Part shown: piece after piece, positions 36,325-44,358 of the stretch
Position numbering within the stretch: position 1 is the first letter of the stretch
How the letters are laid out: each line of letters begins with the position of its first letter
Assembly (NCBI RefSeq): GCF_006496635.1
Contig: NZ_CP022958.1
Span: forward strand, 682,001-746,000
Reading direction: 5' to 3'
Origin: Azoarcus sp. DD4
GTDB lineage: Bacteria; Pseudomonadota; Gammaproteobacteria; Burkholderiales; Rhodocyclaceae
DNA: 64,000 nucleotides
Translations under genes and position numbers: made by a program
Notes under the pieces: generated by a model
What the model was told of the DNA's origin: nothing
Databases searched by the model: none
What the model saw: the letters and a program-made list of their open reading frames with translations, nothing else

Positions 36325-36816
36325 TTAGGTTGCGAGCGCGATCACCTCGGCGAGCGCCCGCAGCACCGTCTGGCGCCGCACGGCCTCGCGGTCGCCATCG
36401 AAGCGGCAGACCGTCGCCTGCGCGGGCTGGTCCCGTCGTGCCCAGGCCAGGCACACCATGCCGACAGGTTTCTCGGCACTGCCGCCGCTCGGGCCGGCAA
36501 CGCCCGACACCGCCACGGCGACGTCGGCATGGCTGCGTGCCAGGGTGCCGCTTGCCATCTCCAGTACGGTCTCGATGCTCACCGCGCCGTGCGCGGCGAG
36601 GGTGGCGCCGGCGACACCCAGCATGTCGATCTTGCTGGCGTTGGAGTAGGTGACGAAGCCCCGGTCGAACCAGGCGGAACTGCCCGCGGTGGCGGTGACC
36701 ACCTCGGCGATCCAGCCGCCGGTGCAGGATTCGGCGGTGGCGAGGAGCCAGCCGCGGGCGCTCAGTGCGTCGCCGACGCGGCGCGAGAGGGTGGCGAGTT
36801 CGGCGTCCATCGTCAT
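36325..36816 (-). CDS. pncC: Nicotinamide-nucleotide amidohydrolase PncC (CinA C-domain)
   Basis: A 163-residue CinA C-terminal-type enzyme that deamidates NMN for NAD recycling. Family motifs: TAESCTGGWIAEVVT (about residue 28), FDRGFVTYSNASK, and VSGVAGPSGGSAEKPVG. ATG 36816 overlaps the pgpA stop as ATGA, supporting coupling; a second ATG two codons on is possible. It lies 198 bp upstream of recA. Confidence 0.92.
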   Translation of the reverse strand: MTMDAELATLSRRVGDALSARGWLLATAESCTGGWIAEVVTATAGSSAWFDRGFVTYSNASKIDMLGVAGATLAAHGAVSIETVLEMASGTLARSHADVAVAVSGVAGPSGGSAEKPVGMVCLAWARRDQPAQATVCRFDGDREAVRRQTVLRALAEVIALAT

Positions 36817-37295
36817 GCTCCGAAGAAGCTGACCAGCAGGGCGAGTACCAGCAGCGTGTAGCCGGCGGCGATAAGGTCGTCGAGCATCACGCCGAAGCCG
36901 CCCTTGAAGCTGCGGTCGGCCCAGCCGACGGGCGGCGGCTTGACGATGTCGAAGAAGCGGAACAGCGCTACGGCGATCGCCTGCCAGATCAGGGTGGGGG
37001 GCGTCAGCAGCAGTACCAGCCAGGTTGCCACCATTTCGTCCCAGACGATGCCGCCGTGATCGGATACACCGAGGGCGCGCCCGGTGCGCTCGGCGGCGAG
37101 GATGCCGGCGACGAAGAGGGCCAGCAGCAGGGCGAGGAAGACGAAGTCCGAGAGCGGGGTGCGCAGCAGCGGGAACAGCAGCCATGCGAGCAGGGTGCCG
37201 ACGGTGCCCGGTGCCCTGGGCGAGAGGCCGGCGCCGAAACCGAGCGAGATGAAGTGGGCCGGATGGGACAGCAACAGCGTCAGGGTGGGGCGCAT
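36813..37295 (-). CDS. pgpA: Phosphatidylglycerophosphatase A
   Basis: A 160-residue inner-membrane phosphatase that makes phosphatidylglycerol from its phosphate. Signature: SPRAPGTVGTL near residue 26, then DHGGIVWDEMVATW (about 78-91, the catalytic acidic cluster) and FRFFDIVKPPPVGWADR. About four membrane spans. It lies 7 bp after thiL and is coupled to pncC. Confidence 0.93.
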   Translation of the reverse strand: MRPTLTLLLSHPAHFISLGFGAGLSPRAPGTVGTLLAWLLFPLLRTPLSDFVFLALLLALFVAGILAAERTGRALGVSDHGGIVWDEMVATWLVLLLTPPTLIWQAIAVALFRFFDIVKPPPVGWADRSFKGGFGVMLDDLIAAGYTLLVLALLVSFFGA

Positions 37296-37302
37296 GCGGG
37301 AC

Positions 37303-38298
37303 TCAGGCGAAGTGGTCGTAGCCGGCGGCAGCGGCGGGTTCCAGTCTGCCGTCGGCGTGACGCAACAGCAGCGAACCGGGCTCGGTGAGGCAGCCGATGC
37401 GGGTGAGTGGAAGGGCGAGGCGTTGTGACAGCCCGGCCAGCGTCGTGCGTTCTGCAGGCGGGGCGGAGAACAGCAATTCATAGTCGTCGCCACCGCGCAG
37501 CAGGCAGCGCTGTGCCAGCAACGGGTCGGCGCCGGTGGCGAGCAGGGCGGCGACGGGCAGACGGTCGAGTTCGACGATCGCTCCACAGCGGGATTGTTCG
37601 AGGATGTGGCCCAGGTCGCCGAGCAGGCCGTCGGATACGTCCAGCATGGCGCTGGCGACACCACGCAGCGCCAGGCCGAGTTCGACGCGCGGCTGCGGAC
37701 GATGGAGCGCGTCGAGGCAGCGTTCGCCGTCGCGGTCCGGGCGGAACTGCCCGCGCAGCATGGCCAGTCCGAGCGCGGCGAGGCCGGGCTGGCCCGACAC
37801 CCAGAGGTCGTCCCCCGGGCGACCGCCGCCACGGGTGACGGCCCGGGCCGGGGGGACTTCGCCGATGATGGTGACGCTGAGGTTGAGCGGCCCGCGCGTG
37901 GTGTCGCCGCCGGCCAGATCGACGCCGTAGCGCGCGGCGCAGGCGTAGAAGCCGTCGGCGAAAGCGGCGATCCAGGCCTCGTCGGCGGCCGGCAGGGCGA
38001 GCGAGAGCAGCGCCCAGCGCGGCGCCGCGCCCATTGCCGCGAGGTCGGACACATTGACCGCCAGCGCCTTCCAGCCCAGCCCCGCGGGATCGGTGTCGGC
38101 GAAGAAGTGGGTGCCGGCGACCAGCATGTCGGTCGATACCGCGAGCTGCATGCCGGCACGGGGCTGCAGCAGCGCCGCATCGTCGCCGCCGGCAAGCGTG
38201 GTGTGTGCGCAGGGGCGCGAAAAGTGGCGGCGGATCAGCTCGAATTCCGATGCAGCGGAAGGCGGGGGCGGTACGGCGATGGGAACGGTGGCGGGCAT
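37303..38298 (-). CDS. thiL: Thiamine-monophosphate kinase
   Basis: A 331-residue ATP-dependent kinase that forms thiamine diphosphate. Seen: EFELIRRHFSRP at the start, GGDDAALLQP (metal/ATP Asp), STDMLVAGTHFF, VNVSDLAAMGA (about 82-92) and the central LDVSDGLLGDL (about 208). It heads the thiL-pgpA-pncC run; a 267-bp gap upstream separates it from rnfH and shows no clear signal beyond weak inverted repeats. Confidence 0.95.
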   Translation of the reverse strand: MPATVPIAVPPPPSAASEFELIRRHFSRPCAHTTLAGGDDAALLQPRAGMQLAVSTDMLVAGTHFFADTDPAGLGWKALAVNVSDLAAMGAAPRWALLSLALPAADEAWIAAFADGFYACAARYGVDLAGGDTTRGPLNLSVTIIGEVPPARAVTRGGGRPGDDLWVSGQPGLAALGLAMLRGQFRPDRDGERCLDALHRPQPRVELGLALRGVASAMLDVSDGLLGDLGHILEQSRCGAIVELDRLPVAALLATGADPLLAQRCLLRGGDDYELLFSAPPAERTTLAGLSQRLALPLTRIGCLTEPGSLLLRHADGRLEPAAAAGYDHFA

Positions 38299-38565
38299 CG
38301 GACGGGCTGCGTGGCCGCCGCCGGCGGGCGTCGGCTCACTGCATCGGGGAAAGCCGCGAGCTTACCGCAGGCCGGCAGCCGCGTCCGCAGCGGCATGCTG
38401 CACCACAACGGCACGCCGGGCGGCGCTCACATGGCTACCCGCCTGTCGCTGCACGACGGCGGGGTGGATTTGAACAATCGCCCCGTTCCGCAGGCGCGGA
38501 GCCGTGCTCCACGAAATCCCGGCTTCACCCTTCAGGAGCGCCCTTCGGGCGGCAGGGCGGGACGC

Positions 38566-38847
38566 TCACTCGTCGTCGTCGTCCTCGGCGCCGTTCTTGC
38601 GGGGCACCTGGGTGGGGTCGCAGATGATGGCGCGGTAGATCTCGACGCGGTCGCCGGGCTTGAGTGCCGCGTCGAGCTTGGCGAGCTTGCCGAAGATGCC
38701 GACCTTCTGGGTGGCGAGGTCGATCTGCGGGAAGGTCTGCAGGATGCCGGACAGCTCGATGGCCTGCTGGACCGTGGCATCGTCGGGGACGTCGATTTTC
38801 AGCCACACCGGCTGGGCGACGTCGGCATAGGCGACTCCGATTCGCAT
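38566..38847 (-). CDS. rnfH: RnfH family ubiquitin-like protein
   Basis: A 93-residue beta-grasp protein starting MRIGVAYADVAQPVWL, with VQQAIELSGIL and VGIFGKLAKLDAALKPGDRVEIYRAI in the family places and an acidic tail. RnfH is the last gene of many rnf operons; its role in the complex is unknown. ATG 38847 (22 bp after rnfE) is chosen over an ATG 28 codons upstream because family sequence begins there. Confidence 0.88.
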   Translation of the reverse strand: MRIGVAYADVAQPVWLKIDVPDDATVQQAIELSGILQTFPQIDLATQKVGIFGKLAKLDAALKPGDRVEIYRAIICDPTQVPRKNGAEDDDDE

Positions 38848-38869
38848 GGGGATGGTTCTCCGGTGAAGA

Positions 38870-39610
38870 TCAGGCGTGGGCGCCGCCGGCCGGCAGGGCA
38901 GCGGCTGCCGCTTCGGCGCGGCGGGCGGCACGCTGTTCGATGACGCGGTGGCCGGCGATCAGGAAACCGATGACGAAGAAGGCGCCCGGAGGCAGGATCA
39001 TCATCAGGAAGCCCTTGTAGTCGGGGATCAGGGTGAGTTCGAGGAAGGCGAAGCTCGAGCCCAGCATCTGGCTGGCGCCCGCGAAGAGCGTGCCGCTGCC
39101 GAGGATCTCGCGGATGCCGCCGAGCACCACCAGGGTGGCGGTGAAGCCCAGTCCCATGCCGAGGCCATCGACCGCGGAGGCCAGCACCGGCGACTTGGAG
39201 GCGAAGGCCTCGGCGCGGCCGAGGATGGCGCAGTTCACCACGATCAGCGCGATGAAGAGGCCGAGCACCTGGTAGAGCTCGTACATCCAGGCGTTCATGC
39301 TCATGTCGATCAGGCTGACCAGGCTGGCGATGAGCACGACGAACACCGGAATGCGGACGTTGGGGCTGACCAGGTTGCGGATCGAGGCGACCAGCATGTT
39401 GGAGAGGATGAGCACGGCGGTGGTGGCCAGGCCCATGCCGAGCCCGTTGGTCGCGCTGCTGGTCACCGCCAGGGTCGGGCACAGCGCGATCATCTGCGCC
39501 AGCACCGGGTTGTTGGACCACAGGCCGTCCTTCATCAGCCGGGCGTAGGACGGTCCGGCCGGCTTGGCGGCGGCGCCGTCGGCCGCGGCGGTTGAACAGG
39601 CTTCGCTCAT
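38870..39610 (-). CDS. rnfE: Rnf complex membrane subunit RnfE
   Basis: A 246-residue membrane protein with about six spans. Family sequence: LMKDGLWSNNPVLAQMIALCPTLAVTSSATN near the N-terminus (Cys in CPTLA, probably a shared Fe-S ligand with RnfA), VNCAILGRAEAFASK, and FLMMILPPGAFFVIGFLIAG. It is part of the ion-pumping ferredoxin:NAD oxidoreductase that here is likely run in reverse to reduce ferredoxin/flavodoxin for nitrogenase. Confidence 0.93.
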   Translation of the reverse strand: MSEACSTAAADGAAAKPAGPSYARLMKDGLWSNNPVLAQMIALCPTLAVTSSATNGLGMGLATTAVLILSNMLVASIRNLVSPNVRIPVFVVLIASLVSLIDMSMNAWMYELYQVLGLFIALIVVNCAILGRAEAFASKSPVLASAVDGLGMGLGFTATLVVLGGIREILGSGTLFAGASQMLGSSFAFLELTLIPDYKGFLMMILPPGAFFVIGFLIAGHRVIEQRAARRAEAAAAALPAGGAHA

Positions 39611-39620
39611 GGTGTTCTCC

Positions 39621-40247
39621 TCAGGAACGGGGGGCGGTGTCGGCGACCATGAGGTCGCGCTTGCCGGCGTAGAGTTCGAGACCGCGCTTGACTGCGCTGA
39701 CTACCGCGCGCGGGGTGATGGTGGCGCCGGCGAACTGGTCGAACACGCCGCCGTCCTTCTTTACCGCCCACATCGCCGGCGCCGGGTCGCCGAGCGACTT
39801 GCCGGTGAAGGAGAGCACCCAGGGATTCTTGCCGAGCTCGATCTTGTCGCCCAGGCCGGGGGTTTCGGTGTGCCCGGTGACGCGCACGCCGGTGAGGCGG
39901 CCGTCGAGATCGACCCCCATCACCAGCTTGATGGTGCCGGAATAGCCCTTGTTCTCCATGCCGAACACGACGCCGGTCACGGTGCCGGCCTTGCGTGCCC
40001 GATACACGCGCACCTCGCGTCCATCGGCATCCTTGACGACGATGGTGTCGGACATCAGTTCGTTATCGAAGCTGTCCTTGGGCAACACTTCGGCGAGCGC
40101 GGCCTGGGTCTTGCGCGCCTGGGCTTCGGCGATGCGCGGCGCGGCGCTGCCGTAGGCCACGGCGAGCGCGGAGCCGGTCACCAGCGCCACGACGGCCAGC
40201 GAGGTGCCCTGATACCACAGGGTGTCGAATTGTTTGGCGATGTCCAT
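39621..40247 (-). CDS. rnfG: Rnf complex flavoprotein RnfG
   Basis: A 208-residue membrane-anchored flavoprotein with one N-terminal span (about residues 14-33) and a periplasmic FMN domain. The FMN-attachment motif is FAGATITPRAV (about 170-180), where the last Thr before Pro is the covalent site. Other family parts: GLGDKIELGKNPWVLSF. It lies 10 bp before rnfE and 28 bp after rnfD. Confidence 0.92.
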   Translation of the reverse strand: MDIAKQFDTLWYQGTSLAVVALVTGSALAVAYGSAAPRIAEAQARKTQAALAEVLPKDSFDNELMSDTIVVKDADGREVRVYRARKAGTVTGVVFGMENKGYSGTIKLVMGVDLDGRLTGVRVTGHTETPGLGDKIELGKNPWVLSFTGKSLGDPAPAMWAVKKDGGVFDQFAGATITPRAVVSAVKRGLELYAGKRDLMVADTAPRS

Positions 40248-40275
40248 GTCTGCGCGCCTTGGGTGTTCTGCGGAT

Positions 40276-41331
40276 TCAGCGGGATTGGGCGGGGTTCAGC
40301 GCGCGGCCGTCGCGGCCGCGGCCGAAGATGCGCGGCCGGGTGTATTGGTCGATCAGTGGGGCGGTGGCGTTCATCAGCATCACCGCGAAGGCGATGCCTT
40401 CCGGATACGCACCCCAAGTGCGGATGATCCAGGTCAGCAGGCCGCAGCCGAGGCCGAAGATCCACTGCCCGAGCGGTGTGCTCGGCGAGGTGACGTAGTC
40501 GGTGGCGATGAAGAAGGCGGCCAGGATCACGCCGCCGGACAGCAGGTGGGCGAGGGGGCCGAGGTAGTGGCTGGGCGCCGCCGTGCTGGCGATCGCAGCC
40601 GGCAAGGCGACGCCGGCGAGGAAGGCAAGCGGGATGCGCAGGCCGATAATGCGCTGGAAGACGAGGAAGAGGCCGCCGCCGAGCAGCAGCAGCGCGCTGG
40701 TCTCGCCCAGGCTGCCCTGGCGTTCGCCGAGGCCGAAGCCGCCGGCGGAGAAATGGCCGATCAGCGACTGGTCGAGCAGGATGCCCTTGGTGGCCTCGCT
40801 CTTGACGTGGCCGAGCAGGGAGGCGCTGCTCATCGCATCCGGCACGCCGGCGCCGAAGGTGATCGCCAGCGCGTCCATTGCGCCGGGCAGCGCGTCGGGG
40901 GTCGGCAGCAACCACTGCGTCATTTCGACCGGGAAGGAAATCAGCAGCATCACCCGCGCCGCCATCGCCGGATTGAAGAGGTTCTGGCCCAGCCCGCCGA
41001 ACAAGTGCTTGGTGACGACGATGGCGAAGGCGCCGCCGAGCGCGCCTATCCACCACGGCGCCCAGGGCGGCAGCGACATCGCCAGCAGCCAGCCGGTGAG
41101 CACCGCCGAGCCGTCGAACAGGGCGCGCCCGGTGTCGATGCCGCGGATGCGGGTGGCGAAGGCCTCGGCAACGAGGCAGGACAGGATGGTGATCAGCCAG
41201 AGATAGACGGCCGGCCAGCCGAAGCGCCAGAAGCCGGCCAGCGTGGCCGGCACCAGCGCCAGCATCACCAGCAGCATGACCCGGCCGACGCTGCGGGCGC
41301 CGTGGGCGTGGGGGGAGGAAATGACGTTCAT
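40276..41331 (-). CDS. rnfD: Rnf complex membrane flavoprotein RnfD (atypical flavin site)
   Basis: A 351-residue membrane protein with about nine spans. It matches RnfD/NqrB: LFNPAMAARVMLLISFP, the FLVFQRIIGLRIPLAFL region, and IFGLGCGLLTWIIRTWGAYPEGIAFAVMLMN near the end. The covalent-FMN motif, normally SGAT followed by PL, reads MSSASLLG (about residues 187-194), so Thr is replaced by Ser. The start overlaps the rnfC stop (ATGA). The gene is otherwise intact and in frame. Confidence 0.9.
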   Translation of the reverse strand: MNVISSPHAHGARSVGRVMLLVMLALVPATLAGFWRFGWPAVYLWLITILSCLVAEAFATRIRGIDTGRALFDGSAVLTGWLLAMSLPPWAPWWIGALGGAFAIVVTKHLFGGLGQNLFNPAMAARVMLLISFPVEMTQWLLPTPDALPGAMDALAITFGAGVPDAMSSASLLGHVKSEATKGILLDQSLIGHFSAGGFGLGERQGSLGETSALLLLGGGLFLVFQRIIGLRIPLAFLAGVALPAAIASTAAPSHYLGPLAHLLSGGVILAAFFIATDYVTSPSTPLGQWIFGLGCGLLTWIIRTWGAYPEGIAFAVMLMNATAPLIDQYTRPRIFGRGRDGRALNPAQSR

Positions 41332-42890
41332 GCTGGGCTCTCTTCGCTGGCGTTGGCGGGGCTGGTGCTGGCCTCGGCGGCGGCCTTCTTGGCGGCGGCT
41401 TCGGCCTTGGCCTTTTCACGCTCGGCCTTGCGGCGTGCGGCGGCCTCGGCCTTTTCGCGGGCCTCCTGTTCCATGCGGGCGGTGCGCGCGTCGGCCAGCT
41501 GCTTGATCGCGTCCTGCTTCATCCTGGCGCGGTCCTGCGCGGCGAGTTCGCCCTTGGCGTGGTTGAAGTAATGCACCAGCGGGATCTTCGACGGGCACAC
41601 ATAGGAGCAGGTGCCACAGCCGATGCAGTCCTTCAGGCCGATGTCGACCGAGGCGGCGAGTTCGCCGCCCTTGATCAGCGCGGCCATGTCGAGCGGCATC
41701 AGGCCGATCGGACAGGCGCCGACGCAGGAGGCGCAGCGGATGCAGGGGCCGGCGCTGGCGTCGTCGGCGCCCTGGCTGCCGACCTCGTCCGCCAGCAGCG
41801 CGAGCAGGCCGCCGCTGCCCTTGATCACCGGGATCTCGAGCGAGCTGACCGACATCCCCATCATCGGGCCGCCCATGACGTAGCGGGCGGCTTCGGCCTT
41901 GAGCCCGCCGCAGAAGTCGAGCAGCGCCGACAGCGGCGTGCCGACGCGCACCTCGACGTTGCGCGGCGTACGCACGGCGCCGCCGGACACGGTGACGATG
42001 CGGCTGGTCAGCGGCTCGCCGTAGCGGATCGCGCGGTGGATGGCGGCTGCGGTGCCGACGTTCTGCACCATCACGCCGATGTCGGCCGGCCGGCCGCCGG
42101 CGGGGATTTCGCGGCCGGTGATCCATTCGATGAGCTGCTTCTCCGAGCCCATCGGGTAGCGGCTGGGCACCGCCACCACCTTTACCGTCGGGGTGTCGGC
42201 AGCGGCCGATTGCAGCGCGGCGATCGCCTCGGGCTTGTTGTTCTCGACGCCGATCAGGGCTTCGCTGCCGCCGATGGCGTGCAGGATGATGAGTGCGCCG
42301 TCTATCACCTGGTCCGCACGGTCGCGCATCAGGCGGTCGTCGCAGGTGAGATAGGGTTCGCACTCGCCGCCGTTGAGAATCAGCGTTGGGATACGGGTCT
42401 TCTGGCCGAGCGAGAGCTTGACCGCAGCCGGGAAGGTGGCGCCGCCCATGCCGACGATGCCGGCCTCGGCGACGCGGCGGGATATGTCCTCGCCGCTCAG
42501 GCTGAACGGGTCGATCTCTTCACTCGGCAGCGCTTCGTCGAGGCCGTCCGGTTCGAGCAGGATGGCCGGGCCGGGCAGGCCCGACGCGTGCGGAACAGGC
42601 ACTTCGGCGATGCCGAGGATGGTGCCGGAGGTCGGGGCGTGGATGGGCGCGGAGATCGCGCCCTGTGCTTCGGCGATCAGCTGGTTGCGCAGTACACGCT
42701 GGCCGGCCTCGACGATGGGGCGTGCCGGCGCACCGATGTGCTGGCTGAGCGGCAGCACCAGGCGGGCGGGCAGCGGCACCCGGGCGATGCTGGTGTCGGC
42801 AGTGAGCTGCTTGCGACCTTCGGGATGCACGCCCCAGGAATTGAGCAGGCGGGCAAGACGGGCGAGCGGGGGGATGGCGAGCGAACCCAT
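41328..42890 (-). CDS. rnfC: Rnf complex NADH-binding Fe-S subunit RnfC
   Basis: A 520-residue membrane-associated subunit with NADH/FMN-binding and two 4Fe-4S clusters. Seen: GGATFPAAVKLSLG (about 135), LILNGGECEPYLTCDDRLMRD, and the clusters CIRCASCVGACP (about 375) and CIGCGTCSYVCPSKIPL (about 415). The C-terminal 100 residues are Lys/Ala/Glu-rich, as in many proteobacterial RnfC. Start ATG 42890 has GGAGAC upstream. It lies 10 bp after rnfB. Confidence 0.93.
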   Translation of the reverse strand: MGSLAIPPLARLARLLNSWGVHPEGRKQLTADTSIARVPLPARLVLPLSQHIGAPARPIVEAGQRVLRNQLIAEAQGAISAPIHAPTSGTILGIAEVPVPHASGLPGPAILLEPDGLDEALPSEEIDPFSLSGEDISRRVAEAGIVGMGGATFPAAVKLSLGQKTRIPTLILNGGECEPYLTCDDRLMRDRADQVIDGALIILHAIGGSEALIGVENNKPEAIAALQSAAADTPTVKVVAVPSRYPMGSEKQLIEWITGREIPAGGRPADIGVMVQNVGTAAAIHRAIRYGEPLTSRIVTVSGGAVRTPRNVEVRVGTPLSALLDFCGGLKAEAARYVMGGPMMGMSVSSLEIPVIKGSGGLLALLADEVGSQGADDASAGPCIRCASCVGACPIGLMPLDMAALIKGGELAASVDIGLKDCIGCGTCSYVCPSKIPLVHYFNHAKGELAAQDRARMKQDAIKQLADARTARMEQEAREKAEAAARRKAEREKAKAEAAAKKAAAEASTSPANASEESPA

Positions 42891-42900
42891 GTTCGTCTCC

Positions 42901-43428
42901 TCAGGCGGTGACCGGTTTCGGCCACACCCAGGTCTGCTGGGTGACCTGGACCGGCGACAGCGAGATGGCGCCGGTGGGGCAAGCCTCTTCGCATTTCGCG
43001 CAACCGGTGCAGGCGTCACGGATGACGGTGTGGATCTGCTTGACCGCACCGAGGATGGCGTCGGTCGGGCAGGACTTGTAGCACTTGGTACAGCCGATGC
43101 AGATTTCCTCGGTGACACCGGCGATCCTGGGGCCTTCGTCGCTCATGCCCGAGGTGTCCACGCTGATGCCGAGCTTTTCGGCCAGGGCCACGGCGAGCGC
43201 CTTGCCGCCCGGCGGGCAGCAGGTCACCGGGGCGTCGCCGGACACAATGGCCGCCGCGGCGCCGGCGCAGCCCGGGAAACCGCATTGGCCGCACTGGGAA
43301 CCGGGCATCATGGCCTCGATCTCGGCCACCACGCTGTCGGGTTCGACATAGAAGCGGCGGGCGGCAATGCCCAGTGCCACGCCACAGAAGGCCCCGATCA
43401 GGGCAACGCTGGTAACCGCGATCAACAT
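42901..43428 (-). CDS. rnfB: Rnf complex ferredoxin-like subunit RnfB
   Basis: A 175-residue subunit with one N-terminal membrane span (about 5-25) and three Fe-S centres. A Fe-S motif CGQCGFPGCAG with a distal CCPPGG comes first, followed by two 4Fe-4S motifs, CIGCTKCYKSCP and CTGCAKCEEACP. RnfB passes electrons between RnfC and soluble ferredoxins, here plausibly the nif ferredoxins encoded 9 kb away. Start ATG 43428 matches the family N-terminus MLIAVTS. Confidence 0.94.
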   Translation of the reverse strand: MLIAVTSVALIGAFCGVALGIAARRFYVEPDSVVAEIEAMMPGSQCGQCGFPGCAGAAAAIVSGDAPVTCCPPGGKALAVALAEKLGISVDTSGMSDEGPRIAGVTEEICIGCTKCYKSCPTDAILGAVKQIHTVIRDACTGCAKCEEACPTGAISLSPVQVTQQTWVWPKPVTA

Positions 43429-43459
43429 CGTTGTGCTCCTTGGATGTCTGGGTGCTTGC

Positions 43460-44041
43460 TCAGTGGTTGGTGAGGCCGGCAAAGCCCATGAAGGCGAGCG
43501 ACAGCAGGCCGGCGGTGATGAAGCTGATGGGGGCGCCGGCGAAGGCGGCCGGCACCGAGGTCAGCGCGAGGCGCTCGCGCAGGCCGGCGAAGAGCACCAT
43601 CACCATGGTGAAGCCGAGTGCCGAGCCGAAGCCGTACAGCACGCTGCGCACGAAGCCGGAGCCCTCGCCGGCGTTGAGCAGGGCGACGCCGAGTACCGCA
43701 CAGTTGGTGGTGATCAGCGGCAGGTAGATACCGAGCACCTTGTAGAGGTCGGGCGCGGTCTTCTTGATGACCATCTCGACGAACTGCACCGTCGCCGCGA
43801 TCACCAGGATGAAGGACAGGATGCGCAGGTAGCCGAAGTCGAAGGGCACCAGCAGGAAATGCTCGATCAGCCAGGTCAGCGCGCTGGCCAGGGTGAGCAC
43901 GAAGGTGGTGGCCATGCCCATGCCGATCGCGCTGTCCACCTTCTTGGACACGCCCATGAAGGGACACAGGCCCAGGAACTTGACCAGGACCACGTTGTTC
44001 ACCAGGGCCGTCCCCAGCAGCAGCATCAACCATTCGCTCAT
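43460..44041 (-). CDS. rnfA: Rnf complex membrane subunit RnfA
   Basis: A 193-residue membrane protein with about six spans, first gene of rnfABCDGEH. Family sequence: WLMLLLGTALVNNVVLVKFLGLCPFMGVSKK (the Cys in GLCPF pairs with that in RnfE) and ITTNCAVLGVALLN. GAGGATA lies before ATG 44041; a GTG one codon upstream is less well placed. A sigma-54 promoter and NifA site lie upstream. Confidence 0.94.
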   Translation of the reverse strand: MSEWLMLLLGTALVNNVVLVKFLGLCPFMGVSKKVDSAIGMGMATTFVLTLASALTWLIEHFLLVPFDFGYLRILSFILVIAATVQFVEMVIKKTAPDLYKVLGIYLPLITTNCAVLGVALLNAGEGSGFVRSVLYGFGSALGFTMVMVLFAGLRERLALTSVPAAFAGAPISFITAGLLSLAFMGFAGLTNH

Positions 44042-44086
44042 CACTATCCTCGCTGACCCCCTTCTATGGGTGTCCTGCTAGTACTT

Positions 44087-44102
44087 TGCAGAACGCGTGC
44101 CA
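44087..44102 (-). promoter_or_regulatory. Sigma-54 promoter of the rnf operon
   Basis: Minus strand TGGCAC-GCGTT-CTGCA; it fits the -24/-12 consensus TGGCAC-N5-TTGCW with one mismatch (C for the first T of -12). It lies about 46 bp before the rnfA ATG, and the NifA site is about 94 bp further upstream. Confidence 0.75.
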
Positions 44103-44195
44103 CGCGGTTTTTCGTTGCAAGTTGCTGAAATTAAATAAATGTTGCGCTGCGGGTCGGGGCGTGCGGTGTGGCGACTGCTTCATCGCTGCGAGGAT

Positions 44196-44211
44196 TGTCG
44201 CGATTCGAACA
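44196..44211. promoter_or_regulatory. NifA upstream activator sequence (TGT-N10-ACA)
   Basis: TGT-CGCGATTCGA-ACA, an exact match to the NifA enhancer consensus. It is about 94 bp from the rnfA -24 element, the normal distance, and about 148 bp from the nifL -24 element, so it could serve both sides. A primary role at rnf is more likely from spacing. Confidence 0.7.
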
Positions 44212-44229
44212 AATGTGGCTTTCAGCCCT

Positions 44230-44269
44230 GTTTACGCGGCGTTTACGACGCCGTTTACCCGGCGTTTAC
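44230..44269 (+). repeat. Four GTTTAC direct repeats with helical phasing
   Basis: GTTTAC occurs at 44230-44235, 44241-44246, 44253-44258 and 44264-44269, spaced 11, 12 and 11 bp start to start. All face the same way on one DNA face, with GC-rich spacers (CGCGGC, GACGCC, CCGGC types). This looks like a multi-site operator for a protein that binds tandem half-sites, such as OmpR/PhoB-type response regulators. The binding protein is unknown. Confidence 0.6.
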
Positions 44270-44326
44270 GGCGAAATCAGGGGCTGCGGCCGGGTCTTCG
44301 AGGGGGAGTCCGGCCGGCTGCAGCGA

Positions 44327-44343
44327 CGCACCGTGCCGGTGCA
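44327..44343 (+). promoter_or_regulatory. NtrC-type binding site upstream of nifL
   Basis: CGCACC-GTGCC-GGTGCA: the inner half-sites GCACC and GGTGC are a perfect inverted repeat with 5-bp spacing, as in the NtrC consensus TGCACC-N5-GGTGCA (one outer mismatch). Its centre is about 50 bp upstream of the expected start of the nifL transcript, closer than a typical enhancer. Confidence 0.55.
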
Positions 44344-44358
44344 GTTGTATGTAGGGTT

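Noticed and set aside
38450..38520. A tRNA T-arm-like sequence (TTCAAATCC on the minus strand) between thiL and rnfH
   Set aside because: The T-stem does not pair and no acceptor stem, D-arm or anticodon arm can be built around it.
44230..44269. GTTTAC array as a tiny CRISPR or tandem-repeat slip
   Set aside because: Repeats are six bases with 5-6 base spacers, no palindrome, and no cas genes; an operator array is the better reading.
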